Assembly: GCF_000278115.1 (NCBI RefSeq)
Contig: NZ_JH725119.1
Span: forward strand, 50,909 to 114,908
Length of the DNA: 64,000 nt
Direction: 5' to 3'
DNA from: Bartonella sp. DB5-6
GTDB lineage: Bacteria > Pseudomonadota > Alphaproteobacteria > Rhizobiales > Rhizobiaceae
Under the pieces are notes generated by a model that worked only from the letters and a program-made list of their open reading frames with translations, ran no database searches and was not told where the DNA came from. Both the position numbers and the translations under genes were made by a program. Shown in pieces: positions 1 to 9,148 of this stretch (the stretch's first letter is position 1; each line of letters begins with the position of its first letter).

Positions 1-167
1 GGGAGCACATCCAAGTTGGAGCTGTAAGCGGCTACTTAGAATCTACCTTGGAAGCCAATCCAGAGATTGCTAAATATGGTGCTCTTTTGCCGCGGGGCTT
101 AACCGTTCTCTTGCCTGAATTTGCACTTCACAATCCCCAAAGCATGGTGAAGCGGCTATGGGATTAA
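1..167 (+). CDS. Phage tail protein X (gpX family), C-terminal part
   Basis: An open frame enters from the left edge (first full codon at 3) and stops at TAA 165-167, giving the last 54 residues of a protein. The sequence contains the pattern 'LEANPEIAKYGALLPRG' followed by 'VLLPE', which is typical of the short LysM-like tail protein X of P2-type contractile phages; family members are about 70 residues, so most of the gene is present. In P2-like phages gpX sits at the tail tip and its gene precedes the late control gene D, exactly as here. The stop codon overlaps possible starts of the next gene. No start is visible because the window begins inside the gene. Confidence 0.8.
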   Translation, partial: EHIQVGAVSGYLESTLEANPEIAKYGALLPRGLTVLLPEFALHNPQSMVKRLWD

Positions 168-1156
168 TGCGCACACACCCTTTTATTGTGGTCAAAGTGG
201 GAGACAAACCTGTTCATGAGGTTTTTTACCAGCGTCTTTTAACGGCAACCATCACAGATCATGCCGGCAATGAAGCTGATAGCTTTGAAGCAGAGTTTGA
301 CGATAGTGGCAATGATTTAGAGGTTCCGCAAAGCAACAGTGCACTGCAAGTGATCTTTGGCTATGAGAACAGCATCAGTGCTTCTATGGGGCGTTTTGTT
401 GTCGAATCGGTGATCAGTTCCGGTGGCAGTGAGGGAGAGATATTGCGTCTTTGTGGCAAAAGTGCTTCGATGCGTAAAGAACTCAAAGAACAAACAAGCG
501 AACATTTTGACCACAAAACTGTTGGCGAGATTGTTGAGACATTAGCCAAACGCCATGGCTATCAAGCAAAGATTAGTCCTCAGTTCACTCAACAAACTTT
601 GCCTTATGTGATTCGTACAGATCAATCGGCTGTTGATTTTTTAACCCGCCTTGCCGACCGGATGCAGGCGTGTTTTTTAATCAAGGATAATAAGTTTTTA
701 TTTTTAAGCGGAGAGAATTTACCAGCCCTCGACATCCATAAACATGACTGTTCCAGCTGGGAATTTACCCTTGAGCCGCGCACGCAATATGGCAGCATTG
801 AAGCTTTTTATTTTGACCGCTCCCAAGGGCAGCAATGCCAAGTAAAACATCAGACAGGTTTTAGCGGTCCCATGCGTCGCTTGCGCAATTGCTACACCTG
901 TGAGGAAGAAGCTCTGGCTGCTGCTGCCTCAGAATCAGACCGATTATGCCGTGCTGTAGGCAGTGGTTCTTTGTCCCTTGCGGGGCGTCCAGAAATCATG
1001 GCCGACCAACCTCTTTTATTGCAAGGGTTTCGTGGCGAAATCAATGGACCATGGAAAGCCGCAACCGTTACCCACCGCTATGACAAGCAAAGCGGTTACA
1101 CAACAGAAATCACCCTCGAAGCTCCAAACAAGAGAAAGAAAAGCAACAAAGAATAG
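158..1156 (+). CDS. Phage late control protein D (gpD, tail hub family)
   Basis: This 332-residue protein matches the phage late control gene D family, which forms the hub of contractile phage tails (a VgrG/gp27-like beta-barrel fold). The N-terminal part (about 5-110) has the expected pattern 'ITDHAGNEADSFEAEFDD', followed by 'GYENSISASMGRFVVESV'; the middle (about 115-190) holds 'HGYQAKISPQF' and 'SAVDFLTRLADRM'; the C-terminal part ends in the family's 'W.A..VTHRYD..SGYTTEI.LE' pattern. The gene overlaps the end of the gpX gene. The start could be ATG 158 or ATG 167, the latter overlapping the gpX stop. The frame is intact and of normal length, so this part of the prophage is not visibly decayed. 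Confidence 0.85.
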   Translation: MGLMRTHPFIVVKVGDKPVHEVFYQRLLTATITDHAGNEADSFEAEFDDSGNDLEVPQSNSALQVIFGYENSISASMGRFVVESVISSGGSEGEILRLCGKSASMRKELKEQTSEHFDHKTVGEIVETLAKRHGYQAKISPQFTQQTLPYVIRTDQSAVDFLTRLADRMQACFLIKDNKFLFLSGENLPALDIHKHDCSSWEFTLEPRTQYGSIEAFYFDRSQGQQCQVKHQTGFSGPMRRLRNCYTCEEEALAAAASESDRLCRAVGSGSLSLAGRPEIMADQPLLLQGFRGEINGPWKAATVTHRYDKQSGYTTEITLEAPNKRKKSNKE

Positions 1157-1287
1157 AAGTTGTTGGAAACAGATCACCAAAGGGGCAAGTTCAACCTTCG
1201 ATTGGTTGTGAAGCACTCTTAGATTCAAAGTGTAAAGTTTGCACTTTTTAGGAGAAGAGAAAAATATGCATTAAAGGCTCTTTAAAT

Positions 1288-1324
1288 ACCCTTTGAAAGA
1301 CCTTTGAAGACCCTTTGAGAACCC
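1288..1324 (+). repeat. Degenerate tandem repeat, 10-12 nt units
   Basis: Three imperfect head-to-tail copies of CCCTTTGAAGA lie here (ACCCTTTGAAAGA, CCTTTGAAGA, CCCTTTGAGAA), followed by a partial fourth unit. They sit in the spacer between the tail gene and the small phage ORF. A further pair of identical 10-nt direct repeats, TACAAAACCT, lies at 1356-1365 and 1378-1387. Function is unknown; operator-like sites for a phage regulator are one possibility. Confidence 0.5.
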
Positions 1325-1433
1325 CTAAAAAAACTTTTGAAAAAAAATAAATTGGTACAAAACCTAGTGGCAAAATATACAAAACCTGCCGTCAAGCTAC
1401 ACACAATTTGTAGGTAGATCTACTGGTTTGAGA

Positions 1434-1553
1434 ATGAAAATCAGACGCGTTCACCGTGATGAGGAACAAATTGAACAGATCAATAAAGCTGTTGAAGCCT
1501 TTTTAGCAGAAATAGATCAAGACATGAAGCAAATCTTGACAAAAGCCGCTTAA
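1434..1553 (+). CDS. Small phage-associated ORF, 39 aa
   Basis: A 39-residue ORF that starts at ATG 1434 and encodes a charged, probably helical peptide beginning MKIRRVHRDEEQ and ending ILTKAA. I do not recognise a family. It lies between the tail gene and the AlpA-like regulator on the same strand and is followed directly by a GC-rich hairpin, which fits a short expressed unit. There is no strong ribosome-binding site (only 'TTTGAGA' just upstream). It could also be a non-coding stretch. Confidence 0.4.
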   Translation: MKIRRVHRDEEQIEQINKAVEAFLAEIDQDMKQILTKAA

Positions 1554-1559
1554 ACCTAT

Positions 1560-1587
1560 GGGGGTGTTCTCTCCTCCCAGCACCCCC
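1560..1587 (+). terminator. GC-rich hairpin after the small phage ORF
   Basis: GGGGGTG at 1560-1566 pairs with CACCCCC at 1581-1587 around a 14-nt pyrimidine-rich loop. It lies 7 nt after the stop of the 39-aa ORF. There is no run of T after it, so it may be a weak or Rho-assisted terminator, or an RNA-stabilising structure. Confidence 0.45.
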
Positions 1588-1625
1588 GCCCATTTAATTA
1601 ATATAAAAAAGAGAAAGGTAATGAG

Positions 1626-1829
1626 ATGATATTTGATGATGGCGATAGATATGTAACGACACGTGAGTGTGCACAGCTTTTTAGTGTATCCACAACAACG
1701 ATTCGCAATTGGGTGCTTCAGGGGTTATTTCCGGAGCCCTATAAGCTAGGAAGAGCAGTGAGGTGGAGAAAGAAAGAGATCTTAGCATTCACTCCAAAGA
1801 AAAATAAGGAGCAAATAGGAGTAAATTAG
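1626..1829 (+). CDS. AlpA-like helix-turn-helix regulator / excisionase
   Basis: This 67-residue protein is a compact MerR/AlpA-type winged helix: 'YVTTRECAQLFSVSTTTIRNW' at residues 9-29 forms the helix-turn-helix and 'GLFPEPYKLG.AVRWRKKEI' the wing and third helix. AlpA-family proteins act as prophage regulators or recombination-directionality factors. A purine-rich site (GAGAAAGG) precedes ATG 1626; an ATG at 1621 is ruled out by an immediate stop. It is the last gene before tRNA-Thr, where an excision or control gene of an integrated element is expected. No integrase is visible in the window. Confidence 0.8.
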   Translation: MIFDDGDRYVTTRECAQLFSVSTTTIRNWVLQGLFPEPYKLGRAVRWRKKEILAFTPKKNKEQIGVN

Positions 1830-1928
1830 ATAAAGTTGTATAAATCGTAAAGGGTTGTCTAAAAGGTGGTCTAAAAACAGCTCTTTAAAGAAAAAATCTA
1901 TATATTTCAATACGTTAAAAATAAAAAA

Positions 1929-2004
<76 letters not shown>

Positions 2005-2468
2005 ACAACCACGTAGGAGGTAGCACAAACTCATAAAAAGGAAAATAGAAAATTATCAGTTTGGGTACATATTTTAAAAAACTTGTATCATAAGTTATAA
2101 AATAATCAGATTTTTTATTTTCTTATCATCATTTACAGCAATGTTGGGTATTGTCTCATATTTAAACTTACGAAGTAATAAGCTGACGCTACAATTTGAT
2201 TTCTTAGTTTCTAATGTTTGCCGATTGCTCTTACATTAAGATGTTTTCTTAGAAGAATTTTTGCTCCTTTATTGAATAATTTTTATTTGCATGTTGATTT
2301 CTCTTGTAGCTACAAGCAACTGATTTTTATTTATTTACCATAAAAAAGTTTGCAATAAGCGAATCACCCTGTTTCGATGCTCCCATTCAAGTTGCTAAAC
2401 GATTAATTATAAAATTAATACGTCATCATAAATAAGCATTGATGCAAGTTCACCATTTTGTTGTCAGA
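2005..2468. other. Intergenic, no gene seen
   Basis: 464 nt of AT-rich sequence between tRNA-Thr and the end of accC, with no ORF I can support and no clear hairpin with a T run. In many Rhizobiales the aat gene follows accC; I see no remnant of it here. Confidence 0.5.
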
Positions 2469-3827
2469 TTACAAATCTGGAGAAGCTGCTTGGCTAGAAA
2501 GATATTTTTCTAGCCAGTGAATATTATAATTACCGTCTGCAATATCTTGATTGTTAATGAGATCGCGAAAGAGAGGCAATGTGGTTTTTATTCCATCGAC
2601 CACAAATTCATCTAAAGCACGTCGTAAACGCATCATGCATTCTAAGCGAGTACGTCCATGAACAATTAGCTTTCCAATCATGCTATCGTAATAAGGAGGA
2701 ATACGATAACCCGAATAAGCACCTGAATCAACGCGAATTCCTAAACCTCCAGGTGTATGAAAATGTGTAATAGTTCCTGGTGACGGCGTAAAGTTAATAG
2801 GATCTTCCGCATTGATACGACATTCAATAGCATGACCAGAGAAGCAGACATCGTCTTGAGTAACGGAAAGTTTTTCGCCTGAAGCAATATGAATTTGCTC
2901 ATGAACTAAATCTATACCTGTAATCGCTTCTGTTACAGGATGCTCGACTTGTAAACGCGTATTCATCTCAATGAAGTAGAATTCACCATTTTCATAGAGA
3001 AACTCAATAGTACCCGCTCCGCGATATTCAAGTTGTGCACAGGCATTTGCAACAATATCACCAATCTTTTTCCGTTCAGTTTCATTAAGAGCTGGTGATG
3101 TAGCTTCTTCCCATATTTTTTGATGACGTCGTTGAAGTGAACAATCGCGTTCTCCTAAATGAACAGCATTTCCTGCTCCATCACCTATAACTTGAATTTC
3201 AATATGACGAGGTTTTTCAAGATATTTTTCGATATAAACGGCATCATCGCCAAAGGCTGCAGCCGCCTCTGAACGGGTCGTTTTGAGAGCTATAGCAAAT
3301 TCTTGTTCTGAATGGACGACTTTCATACCCCGTCCACCACCACCCGCAGAAGCCTTAATAATAACTGGATAACCAATTTCACGAGCTGTGCGCAAAGCTT
3401 CTGCTTCCTCAGTGACAGCTCCATCTGAACCAGGGACTACGGGAATTCCAAGCTTTTTAGCAGTTTTCTTTGCTTCAATTTTATCACCCATGGTTCGAAT
3501 ATGCGCAGCCGTTGGGCCGATGAATGTAATATCATGGGCTTCAAGAACATCTGCAAATTTTGCATTCTCAGAAAGAAAGCCATAGCCCGGATGAACAGCA
3601 TCAGCCCCTGTGATCTCGCAAGCTGCAATAATTTGATGAATACTTAAATAAGAATCGCGCGCCGGAGGAGGTCCAATACAGACACTTTCGTCAGCAAGGC
3701 GAACATGCATTGCATCAGCGTCAGCAGTGGAATGAACGGCTACGGTTTTTATTCCAAGTTCTTTGCAGGCTCGCAGAACGCGAAGAGCAATTTCTCCCCG
3801 ATTAGCAATGAGGATCTTTCGAATCAT
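2469..3827 (-). CDS. accC: Biotin carboxylase subunit of acetyl-CoA carboxylase
   Basis: This 452-residue protein catalyses ATP-dependent carboxylation of the biotin on AccB, the first half-reaction of acetyl-CoA carboxylase, which makes malonyl-CoA for fatty acid synthesis in the cytoplasm. The order is an N-terminal biotin-carboxylase domain (from '[14 protein letters not shown]'), an ATP-grasp domain with the glycine-rich loop '[14 protein letters not shown]' near 158-171, '[12 protein letters not shown]' near 230, and the catalytic '[14 protein letters not shown]' near 290, then a C-terminal domain. Length is normal. ATG 3827 is preceded by GAGGGG. It lies 14 nt downstream of accB, so the two are one transcription unit. 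Confidence 0.97.
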   Translation of the reverse strand: MIRKILIANRGEIALRVLRACKELGIKTVAVHSTADADAMHVRLADESVCIGPPPARDSYLSIHQIIAACEITGADAVHPGYGFLSENAKFADVLEAHDITFIGPTAAHIRTMGDKIEAKKTAKKLGIPVVPGSDGAVTEEAEALRTAREIGYPVIIKASAGGGGRGMKVVHSEQEFAIALKTTRSEAAAAFGDDAVYIEKYLEKPRHIEIQVIGDGAGNAVHLGERDCSLQRRHQKIWEEATSPALNETERKKIGDIVANACAQLEYRGAGTIEFLYENGEFYFIEMNTRLQVEHPVTEAITGIDLVHEQIHIASGEKLSVTQDDVCFSGHAIECRINAEDPINFTPSPGTITHFHTPGGLGIRVDSGAYSGYRIPPYYDSMIGKLIVHGRTRLECMMRLRRALDEFVVDGIKTTLPLFRDLINNQDIADGNYNIHWLEKYLSSQAASPDL

Positions 3828-3841
3828 GGTTACCCCTCGCT

Positions 3842-4333
3842 TTATTCAACAACAATAAGTGGTTCACCAAACTCAACGGGTTGCCCATCTTTAACAAAGA
3901 TAGAGGTCACTGTACCTGAGCGTGGTGATGGAATTTGATTCATCGTTTTCATTGCTTCAATGATAAGTAATGCTTGGCCTTCAGAAACATTTTGTCCTAC
4001 TTCTACAAAAGGCTGAGCTCCTGGTGACGGTGCAAGATAAGCTGTTCCAACCATTGGAGATGTTATTGCATTTTTTGATTTGTCTTCTTGTATAGGAGTT
4101 TCAGTTATTGGGGTAGAGGGAGAAGTTACAGCAACAGTAGGGGTGGAAAGAGGTGCATAAATTGTTCGTTCAGGAGTGGCTGAGGTATTTTGGCGTGATA
4201 CACAAATACGAAGTTCACCTTGTTCAAGTTCAATGTTTGTTAAATTGGTATCATTTAAAATTTCAGCAAGGTCACGGATAATTTTTGTGTCAATTGCAGT
4301 ATGTTTTGCCTTATCCATTTTTTTTGTTGTCAT
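3842..4333 (-). CDS. accB: Biotin carboxyl carrier protein of acetyl-CoA carboxylase
   Basis: The 163-residue carrier protein has an N-terminal helix region ('[22 protein letters not shown]'-like, typical of alphaproteobacterial AccB), a linker rich in Thr, Pro and Ala, and a C-terminal lipoyl/biotinyl domain starting near '[16 protein letters not shown]'. The biotinylated lysine is in 'EAMKTMNQ' (Lys129 in this numbering). I chose ATG 4333 because GAGGAG lies 11 nt upstream; the frame also allows ATG 4369, which has no good ribosome-binding site. It is the first gene of accB-accC. In related Rhizobiales aroQ often precedes accB, but here only a short spacer separates it from the DsbA-like gene. 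Confidence 0.93.
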   Translation of the reverse strand: MTTKKMDKAKHTAIDTKIIRDLAEILNDTNLTNIELEQGELRICVSRQNTSATPERTIYAPLSTPTVAVTSPSTPITETPIQEDKSKNAITSPMVGTAYLAPSPGAQPFVEVGQNVSEGQALLIIEAMKTMNQIPSPRSGTVTSIFVKDGQPVEFGEPLIVVE

Positions 4334-4597
4334 TTTGTCACTAACTCCTCGATCAATGAAGATCGTCATTATTTAATTCTTATGACTGAATATCTCTAGA
4401 CTACGGATGATCTTTTTGGGGGCTTCCGTTAAAAGCTCTTTACTTTTTTAGAATTATACTTTGCAATTTTAAACCATTATCTACTATGCGACATTCCACT
4501 TATAAGCCTGTTATCAAAAAAGAGAAAGCATAAAATTATTTCATTTACGGGATTCTTCATAAAATTGACGAGGTAAGGAAAAGATATTTAAAGATAT

Positions 4598-5470
4598 TTA
4601 TTGTATATTTTGTATAGCTTCTTCCAAAATATCTTGGCCCACGGCTCCGATAAATACTTTATCACCAATGATGTAAGAAGGTGTTCCTGTAATATTGAGC
4701 ATAGAAGCGATTTGAATATTTTTTTTAAAGGAATTTTTGAGATTAGGGTCTTTTATTGCATTGCGCAGCTTTTTCTCATCTGCTCCTAATGAGACTGCTA
4801 TTTTTATAGCTTTAGCTTCATTTACACGGCTTTTGCTCGTTAAGAGGGCTTTATGAAACTTAGGATATTTCTCTGGAAATTGTTTACGGAAAACATAGGC
4901 AACAGTATGAGCAGCTATAGAATCAGTGCCTAAAATTGGTAAATCTTTGATAATTACGCGGAGGTCTGAGTGTTCTTTTATTAAATTTTCTATGTACGGA
5001 TAGGACATCTTACAATGCCCACAATTGTAATCAAAAAAATCAACAAGAACTTTTTTACCATTTGGATTTCCTAAAAAAGCGTCATGAGGAAACTGAAAAA
5101 TTTCTTTTTTCAACAAGTTGATGATTGAAGCTTGTTTTTTGGTTTTTTGCTCGCTTTCCTTTTCTAATTTTTCTTCGAGGCTAAGCTGCATTTCTATTAT
5201 GATCTCTGGGTGAGCGAGTAAATAATCTCTTATAATTTTTTGAATATCATGATCATCAATACGTGGTGTAATCTTTTCTTTGAGCTTGGATAAAAAAGTA
5301 GGATCTTTCAAAAGCTCTGTTTTCAGACTTTCTGCGTTTACGTAATTTGCTCTTTTGTCGCTTGATGTTGCATTTGATAAAAAAGATGAGCAGATTAAAA
5401 TACTCAACATAACTGTTGCTGACAATTTTGCAATGAACGTTGTTTTTGAGGATTGAGGCTGATGGGTCAT
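4598..5470 (-). CDS. DsbA-family thiol:disulfide oxidoreductase, periplasmic
   Basis: This 290-residue protein has an N-terminal hydrophobic signal segment (about 12-35), a helical coiled region rich in Glu and Lys (about 75-125), and a DsbA-like thioredoxin domain from about 135 on. The redox motif CGHC is at 150-153 in 'DFFDYNCGHCKMSYPYI', and the cis-proline loop is 'GTPSYIIG' near 262-269. Such proteins oxidise or isomerise cysteine pairs of exported proteins. The family resembles DsbG/Com1-type 'DSBA oxidoreductases' of alphaproteobacteria. It lies upstream of accB on the same strand with a 264-nt gap, so it is probably transcribed separately. Confidence 0.88.
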   Translation of the reverse strand: MTHQPQSSKTTFIAKLSATVMLSILICSSFLSNATSSDKRANYVNAESLKTELLKDPTFLSKLKEKITPRIDDHDIQKIIRDYLLAHPEIIIEMQLSLEEKLEKESEQKTKKQASIINLLKKEIFQFPHDAFLGNPNGKKVLVDFFDYNCGHCKMSYPYIENLIKEHSDLRVIIKDLPILGTDSIAAHTVAYVFRKQFPEKYPKFHKALLTSKSRVNEAKAIKIAVSLGADEKKLRNAIKDPNLKNSFKKNIQIASMLNITGTPSYIIGDKVFIGAVGQDILEEAIQNIQ

Positions 5471-5762
5471 TTATACGGCTTCTCATTTCTATTTTTTATT
5501 GTCATGTTGAGTAAACTATATGAAATCTATTGCTTACGTGCAATAAAGCATTTGACTATAGTGTAAATTTAGTAGCTTACTGGAAAAGCATCAATTAAAA
5601 AAGATTTTATATGAAGAATATTTTGTGTTGATTATGTTTTTTAACAGCTAAAATATTTATGCGCATTTTTGTGGGGAAGAGCACCTTGATAATCCAATAA
5701 ACAGCATTTGTATTGACTTTTCACTATTGCTTTATCGAGCACAGTGGAACAAATTACATTGA

Positions 5763-7298
5763 ATGATGAAAAGCAAAATTATGAAAACCACAGCACATTA
5801 TGACCTGTTTATTATTGGTGGAGGAATAAACGGATGTGGATTGGCGAGAGATGCAGCTGGGCGCGGGTTTAAAGTAGGATTGGTGGAGATGAATGATCTT
5901 GCATCAGGGACCTCAAGTGCATCAACAAAGCTTATTCATGGCGGTCTTCGTTATCTTGAACACTATGAATTCAGATTAGTTCGTGAAGCGTTAAAAGAAC
6001 GCGAAATCATTTGGCGTATGGCTCCCCATATTGTGCGTCCTTTACGTTTTCTCCTCCCTTATCATAAAAAGTTGCGTCCTGCTTGGATGTTACGTTTTGG
6101 ACTTTTCATTTATGATTATTTAGGGAATTGGAATCAAAAGCTGTGGCGCAGTAAAACAGTTAATTTTTCAAAAAAATTTTGCTCTACACTTAAGGAAGAG
6201 TATCGTATAGGTTTTGAATATTCTGATGCAAGAGTAGATGATGCACGTCTAGTCATTGCTAATGCGCGTGACGCAGAAAAGCAGGGGGCCGATATAAAAG
6301 TTCGGACAGAAGTGCTCTCATTAAAGAAAGAAGAAAAAAAATGGCTTATAGTTCTTCGAAATAGATTAAGCGGTAAAGAATATTATGTTAGTGCTTCTTA
6401 TGTGGCGAATATGACGGGTCCTTGGATTAATCACATTCTGGCAGACGTATTGAACTGTAAAGAGAATCCGTCTGTACGACTTGTCAGGGGATCTCATATT
6501 CTGGTTCCTAAGCTTTATGCCCATGATCGTGCTTATATTTTTCAAAACGGTGATGGGCGTGTTATATTTTCTATTCCGTATCAAGAAGAATTTACATTGC
6601 TTGGAACTACAGATTGTGACTATCAGGGTGATCCTGCGGATGTTCATATTACGGATACAGAGATTGATTATATCTGTACGGCAGCAAGTGAATATTTCAT
6701 ACAACCTATATTGCGTGAGAATATTGTCTGGACTTACTCTGGTGTCCGTCCACTCTATGATGATGGAGCTTCAAAAGCGCAAGAAATTACGCGTGATTAC
6801 ACTCTGAAAGAAATGGGGACAGAAAGTGTACCACGGATTCTTAATCTTTATGGTGGGAAAATTACGACCTATCGCAAGCTGGCTGAAGATGCGATGAAAT
6901 TTGTTGAAAAAGCACTTGGAACAAAGGGAGCGCCATGGACAGCAAACTCAACACTTCCTGGAGGTGATTTTCCGTATAATAGGCTAGATACAATTGAAAA
7001 TGAGATCGCTCTTTTGATTCCAGATTTAGATGTTTTTACATACCGTAGACTTGCACGGTCTTATGGTTCGGAGGCGCTACTAATATTTGCAAATGGTAAG
7101 GTGGATAAAGGAAAAGATTTTGGACACGGGCTCTACGAAGTAGAAGTCAAATGGTTAATGGAAAAGGAATGGGCTAAAACATGTGAAGATATATTATGGC
7201 GCCGTTCAAAACTTGGACTTTTGTTTAATGAAAAAGAGGTTAATGTTCTTTCTGCTTACATGCGAAGTCAAAAAGAGAGTAAACAAGATTTATTATAA
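5763..7298 (+). CDS. glpD: Aerobic glycerol-3-phosphate dehydrogenase
   Basis: This 511-residue FAD flavoprotein oxidises sn-glycerol-3-phosphate to dihydroxyacetone phosphate and passes electrons to the quinone pool at the inner membrane. The FAD-binding 'FIIGGGINGCGLARDAAGRG' lies at 16-35, followed by the family signature 'SSASTKLIHGGLRYLEHYEF' near 51-70. Further GlpD landmarks are 'VRLVRGSHILVP', 'LLGTTDCDYQGDP' and 'YGGKITTYRKLAEDA'. Length is normal. ATG 5763 is followed at once by another ATG; an internal ATG at 5781 is possible. No glpK or glpF is adjacent in this window. Confidence 0.95.
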   Translation: MMKSKIMKTTAHYDLFIIGGGINGCGLARDAAGRGFKVGLVEMNDLASGTSSASTKLIHGGLRYLEHYEFRLVREALKEREIIWRMAPHIVRPLRFLLPYHKKLRPAWMLRFGLFIYDYLGNWNQKLWRSKTVNFSKKFCSTLKEEYRIGFEYSDARVDDARLVIANARDAEKQGADIKVRTEVLSLKKEEKKWLIVLRNRLSGKEYYVSASYVANMTGPWINHILADVLNCKENPSVRLVRGSHILVPKLYAHDRAYIFQNGDGRVIFSIPYQEEFTLLGTTDCDYQGDPADVHITDTEIDYICTAASEYFIQPILRENIVWTYSGVRPLYDDGASKAQEITRDYTLKEMGTESVPRILNLYGGKITTYRKLAEDAMKFVEKALGTKGAPWTANSTLPGGDFPYNRLDTIENEIALLIPDLDVFTYRRLARSYGSEALLIFANGKVDKGKDFGHGLYEVEVKWLMEKEWAKTCEDILWRRSKLGLLFNEKEVNVLSAYMRSQKESKQDLL

Positions 7299-7772
7299 TT
7301 CGATTCTGTGCTAGCCGCCTTATATAGTATCTATTTGCGCAGTAAGTTGAAAATATTGAAGGAAAATGAGCTACAATGGTGCGAATTATATATGATGCTT
7401 TGTTTATTGTTTATCAAACTCAGCACATCTTAAATATTGTGCTGGATAGCGTGGGTGTAATTTTTAAAGACTCATATGAGTGACGAGAAAAGGCTTTCAA
7501 ATAAAAATATTTCTCTGTTTACAATTCATATTTTATAGACAAACTACATGTCCATCATATCTGGAAGTCGTTCTGTTAGGAATGGTGTATTGCGTTTTTC
7601 TTTTGATTTGAGCAAAATTTTGGTCAATTAAGGAAGATGATAAGATAGAGAGCATATTCCTACATCTTTAAGTGATAGTAAAGAGAATAAAGTTTTCTAT
7701 GGAGTAGAAACAGTTGTGGTTTTGTATAGATGAATAAAACGCACTTAGTGGGGATGATAGAGTAATCTTCCT
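7299..7772. other. Intergenic, no gene seen
   Basis: 474 nt between glpD and dusA, AT-rich, with only very short open frames (one of 27 codons at 7548-7631). I see no tRNA, repeat or clear terminator. Confidence 0.5.
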
Positions 7773-8753
7773 ATGATATTTTATGGTTCTCCATCATCAG
7801 TAAAATTTGCAGTAGCGCCAATGTTAGGCTGGACAGACCAGCATTGCAGGTTTTTTTATCGCCTTTTAACGAAAAGGGCACTTCTTTATACCGAAATGAT
7901 TGTAGCTGATGCTGTAATTCACGGTGTTCGTAAACAATTGTTTGCTTTGAATTATAAAGAACATCCAATTGCGTTGCAATTAGGGGGAGCAGATCCTCAA
8001 AAATTGGCAGAGGCGGCACGAATTGCTGAAGGATTTGGTTATGATGAAATAAATCTCAATGTTGGTTGTCCATCAAATCGTGTTCAAGCGGGTGTATTTG
8101 GTGCTTGTTTGATGTTACATCTTGACATTGTAGCAAATGCTGTGGAAGCGATGAAAAAAGTAGTTACTATACCTGTCACTGTCAAGTGTCGTGTTGGTGT
8201 GGATGAGCAGGATGAAGAATTAGCTTTAGATCTTTTCGCTGATCAAGTTTGGAATGCAGGGTGTGATGCACTCTGGGTTCATGCACGCAAAGCATGGTTA
8301 AAAGGATTAAGCCCGAAAGAAAATCGTAATATTCCCCCACTTAATTATGAAAGAGTTTATAAATTAAAACGTAGATATCCTCATAAATTCATTGGGATAA
8401 ATGGTGGAATTAAATCTATTGATGAAATCAAAGAGCATTTAATTTTGTGTGATGCGACTATGGTTGGTCGACAAATTTATCATGATCCAACTTTGTTAAA
8501 GCATATTGATTTTGAAATATATGGTGAACCGCAGAGTGATCTAAGTGATAGTGAGCTTATTGAGGCTATGTGTGATTATGCTGCTCGGCATATCGCATTA
8601 GGAGGGAAGCTTTCTCATGTAACACGTCACATGATTGGTTTATTTCATGGTCGGAACGGGGCACGTCGATGGCGGCAAATGTTATCAAATGATGCAACAA
8701 AAACCAATGCGGGCGTGCACGTTTTGAAAGAAGCTTTTTCTGCTCTCATTTAA
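7773..8753 (+). CDS. dusA: tRNA-dihydrouridine synthase A
   Basis: This 326-residue FMN-dependent TIM-barrel enzyme reduces uridine to dihydrouridine in the tRNA D-loop. The N-terminus 'FAVAPMLGWTDQHCRFFYRL' is diagnostic for DusA; the catalytic cysteine is Cys99 in 'INLNVGCPSNRV'; 'VTVKCRVGVDEQD' and 'GINGGIKS' are FMN-site motifs; and the C-terminal 'HVTRHMIGLFHGRNGARRWR' is the DusA RNA-binding helix region. Length is normal for the subgroup. It stands alone, with spacers of about 400 nt on each side. Confidence 0.95.
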   Translation: MIFYGSPSSVKFAVAPMLGWTDQHCRFFYRLLTKRALLYTEMIVADAVIHGVRKQLFALNYKEHPIALQLGGADPQKLAEAARIAEGFGYDEINLNVGCPSNRVQAGVFGACLMLHLDIVANAVEAMKKVVTIPVTVKCRVGVDEQDEELALDLFADQVWNAGCDALWVHARKAWLKGLSPKENRNIPPLNYERVYKLKRRYPHKFIGINGGIKSIDEIKEHLILCDATMVGRQIYHDPTLLKHIDFEIYGEPQSDLSDSELIEAMCDYAARHIALGGKLSHVTRHMIGLFHGRNGARRWRQMLSNDATKTNAGVHVLKEAFSALI

Positions 8754-9148
8754 TAACAGTTTATAAATTAATCTATGTTAAAGTTTAGATTCCATAAAAT
8801 TTTACTTTTTTATGAGGTTTGTGAATAAACAAGATTCGTAAATTTCAGAAAGTCATTAGCTTTTCTATGGAGAGGGTATTGGTACCATATGTTAAACAGT
8901 ATGCTGATCAATGTTACTCAATATGGAAACAAGTTAAGAATATAATATAAATACATAGTATAATATATTGATAATATTGGTAATATATAAATTAGTAAAA
9001 TAGTTGTTTTGTTATAAAATAGAGTTAAAGATAATTTTTCTAATAATATTTAACTTTAAAACGCTGCTTAAAAAAACAACAAATTATTCATATCCTGTAT
9101 ATATGACAAGATTCTCATTAAAGATTGTAGATTTAAAAAGGTAACTTC
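8754..9148. other. Intergenic, very AT-rich
   Basis: 395 nt between dusA and cobT, including a stretch of almost pure A/T near 8940-9010. I looked for a cobalamin riboswitch ahead of cobT and saw no B12-box-like sequence. Confidence 0.5.

Noticed and set aside
2451-2464. Shared TTCACCATTTTGTT near 2449, near 12171 and partly near 44719 as a dispersed repeat
   Set aside because: Only 11-14 nt in AT-rich spacers; could be chance. No longer repeat unit was found around it.
4176-4376. 66-aa plus-strand ORF opposite accB
   Set aside because: Fully antisense to accB; no ribosome-binding site and no family pattern.
6366-6704. 112-aa minus-strand ORF inside glpD
   Set aside because: Antisense shadow of a clear glpD; composition follows from the opposite frame.
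8754-9148. Cobalamin riboswitch upstream of cobT
   Set aside because: No B12-box or conserved core was seen in this AT-rich spacer.
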